From CAZTAR01 sp043813895 (GTDB lineage: Bacteria > Planctomycetota > Phycisphaerae > UBA1845 > UTPLA1): 64,000 nt of DNA. Location of the stretch: contig JBDRKQ010000077.1 in the NCBI GenBank assembly GCA_043813895.1, positions 62,001 through 126,000 of the forward strand, read 5' to 3'. Under the pieces are notes generated by a model. It was not told where the DNA came from and did no database searches. It was given only the letters and a program-made list of their open reading frames with translations. Position numbers and translations under genes: made by a program. How positions within the stretch are numbered: the stretch's first letter is position 1; every line of letters starts with the position of its first letter. Below, in pieces: positions 51,676 through 59,100 of the stretch.

Positions 51676-52332
51676 ATGAAACAGGTCGCGGTGGTTGGGT
51701 TGGGGCAGTTCGGCACGCATCTGGCCAAGCAATTGGCCGTGCAGGGTTGCGATGTCCTTGTCCTGGATGCTGCGGAATCTCGCGTGTCCGCGGTGCGCGA
51801 TGACGTGCACCGGGCGTTGATTGCGGATGCCAAGAGCTTCGAGGCGCTGGAGTCGGTGGTTGCACCCACCGTCGACGAAGTCGCGGTTTGCCTGGGTGAT
51901 CATATTGAGGCGAGCATCCTGTGCACGCTGCATCTCAGTCAAATCGGGGTCAAGAAGATCCTGGCCACGGCGATTAACGAGGACCACGCGAACATCCTCG
52001 GACGTGTGGGTGCACACAGCGTGATTTTCCCGGATCTCGAAACGGCGGAGCGAACTGCCCGTCGAATGGCCCACCCGAACTTGCTGGATTACTTCCCCTT
52101 CGCCGAAGAGTATCGGATCATGGAATACGTGATGCCGAGGCTACTTGTGGGAAAGACGCTGCGACAATCCGGCTTGAGAGCGGATTACCGCCTTTTGGCG
52201 CTGGCGATCAGGGTGGGTACCGCTGGTGAATACCACTTCATGCCAGACGCTGAAGAAGTACTTCACGAAGGGGACATCCTGGTCGTTTTGGGTCGGGAGA
52301 TCGACTTGGCGCGATTCTCGGTATTGGAATAG
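51676..52332 (+). CDS. KtrA/TrkA-type potassium uptake regulatory subunit
   Basis: A 218-residue cytosolic protein with an RCK fold: an N-terminal NAD(H)/nucleotide-binding domain (VVGLGQFGTHLA, the acidic end of strand two in VLVLDAAE, residues 4-36) and a C-terminal TrkA_C domain (about 140-218, with ILVVLGREIDLARF). It gates the KtrB channel in response to nucleotides. GAGGTGA precedes the ATG. It starts 12 bases after the membrane subunit gene and is followed closely by a universal stress protein gene. Confidence 0.95.
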   Translation: MKQVAVVGLGQFGTHLAKQLAVQGCDVLVLDAAESRVSAVRDDVHRALIADAKSFEALESVVAPTVDEVAVCLGDHIEASILCTLHLSQIGVKKILATAINEDHANILGRVGAHSVIFPDLETAERTARRMAHPNLLDYFPFAEEYRIMEYVMPRLLVGKTLRQSGLRADYRLLALAIRVGTAGEYHFMPDAEEVLHEGDILVVLGREIDLARFSVLE

Positions 52333-52340
52333 CGGAGGTG

Positions 52341-52358
52341 ATGCTTCAAGCCCAATGA
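52341..52358 (+). other. Five-codon leader ORF before the stress-protein gene
   Basis: GGAGG (52334-52338) precedes a tiny frame ATG CTT CAA GCC CAA TGA. Its stop overlaps the ATG of the universal stress protein gene (ATGA, 52355-52358). The stress gene itself has no Shine-Dalgarno at normal distance, so it may be translated by re-initiation after this leader. It could also be chance. Confidence 0.4.
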
Positions 52359-52813
52359 AGACCCCAGAAAGAATCCTGTGGCCGACAGACTTCTCCGACC
52401 TCTCGCTGAAGGCCAGCCCGTATGCCCGCGGCTTCCGTGATCTCTTCAAGGCCGAACTGCACGTGGTCCACGTTTCTCCTCCGACCGTCACTCCGAGCAT
52501 TGAGCGTTGGCTGCCCAACAGGCTGAGGGTTTCCAAGGCGGAGTTGTTCGAGGCCGCGAGATCGCAGTTGGAGCAAGTCGTTGTCGAGCACTTTGGCGGG
52601 GATCCGACCGTGATCTGCAAAGTGCTCATGGGGAATCCCTGGACTGCAATCTGCGAATACGCCGAGCGGCATGATATCGACCTGATCCTCTTGGCGACGC
52701 ACGGCTTGACAGGAGTCCAGCATATCCTGCTTGGCAGTACGGCCGAGCGCGTTGTACACCACGCTTGCTGCCCCGTGCTGACGATCAAGTGTCATGAGAG
52801 GGATTTCAAGTAG
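52355..52813 (+). CDS. Universal stress protein (UspA family)
   Basis: A 152-residue single UspA domain. It begins with the usual first strand and DFSDLS loop (ILWPTDFSDLSLKA), and ends with the nucleotide-loop region LLATHGLTGVQHILLGSTAE. The ATP-binding pattern G-2x-G-9x-G(S/T) is nearly complete but the first Gly is Ala. It lies 22 bases after the KtrA-like gene, probably in the same transcript; Usp proteins linked to K+ transporters are known and may tune uptake. The longer frame upstream overlaps the KtrA-like gene and is rejected. Confidence 0.92.
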   Translation: MKTPERILWPTDFSDLSLKASPYARGFRDLFKAELHVVHVSPPTVTPSIERWLPNRLRVSKAELFEAARSQLEQVVVEHFGGDPTVICKVLMGNPWTAICEYAERHDIDLILLATHGLTGVQHILLGSTAERVVHHACCPVLTIKCHERDFK

Positions 52814-52849
52814 GCACAATCCGCCGAGTCTTGCCGCGGCAGTTGACCT

Positions 52850-53110
52850 CCAGAGCTTGCGAGCGGTGCAAAAACCCGACGCCATCGCCTTGGACAACCG
52901 TTCCGATTCCAGCACGTTGGTCAACAGAAACACCCGCTTGCCGCGACGCTTCAAGACGATCATTCGCAACGTCAGCGGCTTTCGGCGATGGCGGTCAGAG
53001 AAAAGTTTGGTCGACAAGTCGCGGCCCTCCCCGGATCGCTCGGTCAGGCAACGCCGACACGACCAGCCGATGGCCGCGTACAGTCTAAACTGGTTCTGCC
53101 GGTGTTTGAA
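52850..53110 (-). pseudogene. IS4-family transposase remnant
   Basis: On the minus strand a frame reads RKPLTLRMIVLKRRGKRVFL and then LTNVLESERLSKAMAS. This matches the conserved segment of IS4-family transposases just before the YREK-type motif (LTLRxIxLxxGxKxVYLLTNVL). The preceding part (FRLYAAIGWSCRRCL) is a degenerate counterpart of the N2 region, and the sequence after the match is deleted or scrambled. There is no start, no complete catalytic triad and no terminal inverted repeats that I can see. It fills most of the 341-base gap between the stress-protein gene and the giant gene. Confidence 0.75.
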
Positions 53111-53154
53111 CAGTCGTGCATGTTCTTGCCGAGCGAATGGTCTTGGGCGGTCCC

Positions 53155-56100
53155 TCAACCCGTGGCCTGGGCGACTCGCCTCGAGTTCAGGGCGGTGCGA
53201 ATCTTCCAGGCCAGACTCCCGATCACCAATGCGAGGCCGGCAATCGGCAGGAGGCCGACGGTGATGCTGATGAAGCCGAGAATCATCATCGTCGTTGTGA
53301 GAGTGCGGGCGTACTTCGCCAGAAAGTCCTCCCGCCGCACAAGCCTGTAAACGCGAAACAGAGCAGCCGCGATCAGAGCCGTGATGCCGAGGAGTTTGAG
53401 GTTCGCCAGAAGAGGTCGCGAGATGGCCCGAGCCCTGATCTCCGTCTCGCCGCGCGGCGTCGTAAACCGGTAAACAGTGCCTCGTGTCGGGATCTCGACG
53501 TCAAGACTGGCAAGGCCCGTCCGCAGCGCGACCGCCTGGTCGGCCCTCACCATGCCTCCCCGCCCCCCCGGTCCGCGTCCCAAGGACTGCACTGCGACCC
53601 TGCCGCTTGGCGGGGAATAAGCGCCCTCGCGCTTCCCTTCAGCCTGCCGCTCCTTGAGCACTGCCTGGTAGCGCTCGACGGTCTGTTGAGCGGCCCCTCG
53701 CCTTCTCGCCTCCTTGTCCAGCGCCTCGCGGACCACTTCCAGGTCATCAGCATCCGGAGACCCGAGGACCTCCTGACTTTGAACTACGTTTGGTGCGGCG
53801 GGTTTCGCGCGTCGACCACTGGATCGCGGGCCGCCCCGCCCGCCAGCCAACTCGCCTGCCTTCTTCCCGAGGGGAGGCTGATCCTCCTCCATCTCGCCCA
53901 GTTTACGTTCGGCGGTGGTGCTGCCAAGCCCGTTGCTGGCGAGCCAACTGCGATCGAACTGCTCATCGTCCACTCCATCGCGATCCGCCTCGGGCATGGA
54001 GGCCTCGTCGAAGTTCAGATCGAGGTTCTTGACCGCATCGCGGGAGCGCGACGCCTCCTGCTGCTGGAAGAGCCCATACAAGCTCTCCCGATTAGTACGG
54101 GCCACCTCCTGCCCCATGGTCTGCTCCACTGTCCGGACTTGCTCCTCGGCGTCCTGGAGGATCCTAGCGTTCGACGCCCAGGCCTCGCGGAGTTCCTCAT
54201 TGGCTCCGAGGGACGGCGGGGCGCTCTGGAACTGGTAGGCCCGGATGTCGTCTTTCAGGCGCCCGAGGTTGCTTGCCGCTCGCAACTGGGCGAAGGAGTC
54301 GGCGGACCGCATGGTTTGAGACAAGCGTTCGGCGAGCTTCGTCTGATACGACACGTACCCGGCCGCCAGATCCCCTTCACCCTCCATCATCCGCATCGTG
54401 CCGTCGAAGTTGAACCAATGATAGCCCTCGGGCAGACACAGCCTCACCTGGCTAAGTTCAGGCTTGATATTGGTGCTGCGGAGCAGGGGCAGCTCGACCG
54501 AAGACAGCCGGCCGAGAGCGGGCAGCTTGCCGGCGTACTTCAGCAGCACCGCGTAGTCGAGGTCGCCCGCCGCAGTCTTCACCAGGGGGATTCTGACGTA
54601 TCCCGGCTTGGCGGGGCTCCGCGCCTCGGCGGGCTTGACGGGCTCGCCAGCCACCTGAGCGGTCCAGAGTCTGGCCCCGCTTGGCAGCTCGACCTCCAAG
54701 TACTGCTCCGTGGTGTTGTGCATACGGTACGTGTGCGCCGCGCGATACGTTCCGTTTACGTCCAGCACCAACAGCGTGTGGGCAAACCCGATCCGGGCGC
54801 CGACGGTCTCCACGGTCTCGCGATCCTTCACCTTGAATGAGAGAAGCGGCTCTTGCTCGCCACTGTTTACAAGGTAGGCCTCCGTAAGCCCGCTTCCCAG
54901 GATACCGACAAGCGACCGCCACTCCTTCTGTTGCCGGCTGACTATCTCGAGACCGTCGTGCTTCTCGACGACGACTTCATCGCGGCCGGCGCTCTCCAGA
55001 ACCGCGTAACGATGATTCGTGCTACCTGTCTCCACGATCGGAATCGGCGCCGTGTGAACATCTCGCGTCAGAAGCCGGTCGTCCTCCACCAGCACCCGCA
55101 ACTCACCCATTACGTCGTCCTGGAGCGTCAGGCGCACGCGTACCATCGGGGCAGGTTCCATCGGTCCTGGTTCGACCGTCTTCTGTCGGAGCAGGGGAAC
55201 ACTGATTCGAGCATCCTTCATGCTCGCAGGCAAGAGAAACGACAGCTCACGAATCCCCGCACTCTGGATTGAGAAGTCCAGCAGGATGCTCTCTTCCAAG
55301 GCTCGGTCCGTGACGCGGACATTCGTGATCGTCTCGCAGCTCACCGCGGGCCGCCTCGCGGACAAACGCAAAACACCGCGATAATCCGGGGATGAGTAGT
55401 GCAGCGCCAGCCGGGCCGTCCCGCGCTGGCCGGCGTTCAGCCAACCGTAGACACGCTCCAATAGCACGCTCTCGCATTCATGCAGATCGGTAGCCCGAAC
55501 ATCAAATGAGGGCTCGACCTGCACGACGATATCCCCCTGCTGGTGCTCGGCATCGAGGACCGCCAGCTTGGGCAGGTGAACGGCAGTTCCTTGCTCTACC
55601 CGGTCCAGCGTGCCGACGACAACGACGGGCACTTCGCCGATCCGACCGGTAGCCAGGTGGATACTCAAACGCGTCTGATCGTCTGTCTGCGTAATAGCCC
55701 ACTCGAACGTGCCGGGCGCCGCGACATGCTCGACGTCCATCCCGGCCGGCAGCAGCAGGTCGAAGTGATGTCGCCGCCCGTTGCGGACGTGGAGGTTGAA
55801 ACGGACCTCGAGACCGCGCTCCCAGCCGGCGATCCGCAGCAGAGCCTGCACATCCGCCGACATCACGGACCTGACGGGAGACGCCGACAACCTCACGGAA
55901 CAGGGCATTGCCGCAAACCGATAGGCCGCATGTGGGCGAATCCCAAGCGGACTTCGCCCCTCCCCCTCGGAGCCGTATTCGATCGTCTCGGGGATGTTGC
56001 TGCGAGTCACGCCGACCGTCGAGACGGTTCGAACGTCCAGCAGCGGGCTCCTGCGGATCACCAGTTCACCACGATGCAGAGCCGCCCCGTCAACCCTCAC

Positions 56101-59100
56101 CGTCGGCACGTCGAATTCCGACAGGCTTCCCTCACCAACCCGGCCATCCTGCCGGAGGTGAACTGTAAGATCCTCTCTACCCTTGGCAGGATTTAGAAGC
56201 GAGACCACCACCCGTTGGTGATCCTCTGCCGGCCGCACTTCCCAGCCACGAACGTTGTCTCCCCCGACCTTCGCGACAAGGTATCCCCGTGGAACCCGCA
56301 ACGAGAAGAACTCCCTCTCATCGTTGCGAAACTGCATCGACACATGCCACACTGACCTGAGGCCGTCCTCCTGAACGTCCAACACCGCATCGGACGCGAC
56401 GATCACGCTCTGATCGACCCATCCGTCACTGACTTTGGGCCGCCATTGCACGGTAAATGCGCCGTCCGCGCCGGGCGCCGTCTCGATCAACTCACCTGCC
56501 TGTTGTGTGACGTAGCTCCGGCGGTCGGAGACGCGGCTCAGCCGGACCTCCGTTCCTGCGTCCGGCACTCGGATCAATAAACCGATCGCCGGCGCCGCCG
56601 GGAGCCGTCCCGTCGCCACGCGCCAACCGCCGCAGTGGTCCAAGGACATCCGGACCGCCAACTCGAGCCGATGCCGGCCTTTCCCGGAGGCATACAAGAC
56701 CAGAAGAGAATCGGGCGTTGAACTGGCGACTGAAGACTGATTACTGGCTACTCGCTGCTCGTGCGAGAATCCCTTCTCGCACCCTCCTTCGGCCACGCCC
56801 AGCCGGGCGGGCTGTCCGTCGAGATCGGCCCGGGCGAGCACGCCCCCCTCGATCCGGAGCGGGACGGTGACATGGCCCCCCGCGTAGATCTCGAAGTCAA
56901 GGAAGCCTTCCAGCAACAAAGACTCCTCCCCTTCAAGAACCGTGCTGAATGAAGCGCCGGCCAGCGCGTACGGCGCCGGGGGTTCTTTCGCTTCAATCCT
57001 CTTCTCGGGATAGGCCTGATTCCACAACTCAACAAACCTGTCGTACGGGACCAGTAGCTGGTCGGCATCCGGGATGCCAGTGTGCGTTGCCGGGGCATCC
57101 GGGTCATAGGGAAGGATGATCACATCTTCCGGCACTACGACCGGCGGCGGCGGCTCGACGACCTGCACAACGATTGGAGGCGTGGCGTCGGAGGGCGGCT
57201 CGGCCTCGGCCGCCTGGACATTCACCAGAACCGACAGAACCACCGCACCCGCCGTTGCCGCTACCGGCACCCGCGAACGTCCGCTGGTGCGAGAATCCCT
57301 TCCCGCACACTTCTTCAGCCATAACTTCACCATGCCCGCAACCAGGTACCACGGCACGAGCAGGCAAGCGGCATAAAAGCACATGTTGCACAGCAGCGTC
57401 ATCTCTGGCAGGAGGACGACCAGTGGGAGAAGCGTAGTGACCAGGGCAATCGTAACCAGATAAAGCGCCTTCTTGCGAACCGGCCGGTTTGTCCAGGAAA
57501 CGCCGACCAATCCCAGCACCAGGGCCAACACCCAGCCCAGTGCGTCGAAGCGGCGTTCGTTCGTCAGCGTCACGACGAGCCGAGGGTCGTCGCCCAGGCT
57601 CTGAAAGGTGATCTGCCGGTCGCCCGTCGCTTCCAAGTCGATCTTCAGACTGCGAATCCCCCGCATCGCCCAGCCGCCTTTCGCCGTCGGCTTCTTCGGC
57701 GTCACGAAAGGTTTCTCGGGCTGTTCCGTCGCGGCCGCTACATCGACGCCCGCAACAACTTGCTCAGCCTCGGAACTCACGTCGGTGGGGCGGACTCGAC
57801 CACCCGCTCTGGCGGGCGTCTGTCGGGCTTCGTCACCGGCGTAGCCCACAGCCTTGAGAGCTTCAACAGACTCTTCAGCAGGACTTCTGAAGGCCCCAGC
57901 AGAAGGCGCCCGCGCAGCGGCCGTACGCGCGGGGTAGTCCATGGTGAGCTCGGAGATTTGACGCGCCCGGCTGAGGCTGGGAAGAATGTAGAAGAAGTGC
58001 AAGCCGCCGCTAAGGCGATACAGCAGCTCCCCGACGGCGGCGATCGCCGGCTCAGGGAGTGCCACCTGGTTCGTCACCACCGTTCCGCCGGTGCGAACCA
58101 CGCGCGTGCCGGTCGGCAGGTGCAGATGCCAGAGCAAGTCAGCAACGGGAACCTCCCGGCCTGCGCCGTCCCCCTTCGCGCGGAGCCACAACGTCGGCGC
58201 CGCGAGATCGACGTCCGCCAGAAAGGCGACCGGCCTGACTGCCGTTTCGTAAACGACGCGCAGGTCTCGCAGCGCGCCCTCGGTCGTAGCCGGCAGGCTG
58301 AGCAGCAGCTTCTCGCCTTCGCGTTGCGGCTTGGCCGGCCTCCCGTCAAGTTCCGCTGACCAGAGCGTCGAATCCGGGGGCAGTTGCACGCCCAGGAAAG
58401 CAGCCTTCGTTCTCAACCGGTAGCGGGCGGCTGTCTGGGCGAGCCCGTCGACAGACAACATCGTCACCAACTCGGCCCGTTCAACGATTACGGGAGGCAG
58501 TGCGCAGATCGGGCGGCGCACCGCGCTGATCTTGACTTCCGGCGCGGCGCCGACGAACCCGTAGGTTCCCAGCAGTCGCTTCCCAGGCTGATACTCGGCG
58601 TCGACCAACTCCCCAATGTCCACCTTCCGAAGCGCGCAGCTCACCTGCACATCCTGCTCGGCGCCGCCTTCAACGCACACGATACCTGATTGGTAGACCA
58701 CGCCCTCGGCCAGGACCACCGGCAAGACTAGGTCCTTGTGATCCAATGTAGCGTCAGCCCCCTGTGGCCGACGAGCCGGTTGGTCCGACAGGGGCTGCTG
58801 GAAATCGACGGCCAGACGGATCGTCCCGCGCCGGCCCTCCGCGAGCAGGACAGTCCAGCGACGCATGTCGCCGGCCGGTTCGCTGCCATACTCCTTCAAG
58901 CCGACGCCGTCCAACCCGCGAATGGACAGCGCCGCGGGCGTGGCGTTGTCCAGCAAGAGCTGCAAGCGCCGTGTACGCGCGTTCTCCACTTCGTAGGCGA
59001 TTTCGTAGTGCGCGGTGAGCACGTCGGATTCGATCGAGAAGAATGAATAGGACCGCGCAGTCAACCTGGGGATGGCCCGCCGTGCGATCAACGCAGCCTT

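Noticed and set aside
52346..53158. A 270-codon frame antisense to the stress-protein gene taken as a full gene
   Set aside because: Only the part at 52850-53110 resembles a protein (IS4 transposase); the rest is antisense to uspA.
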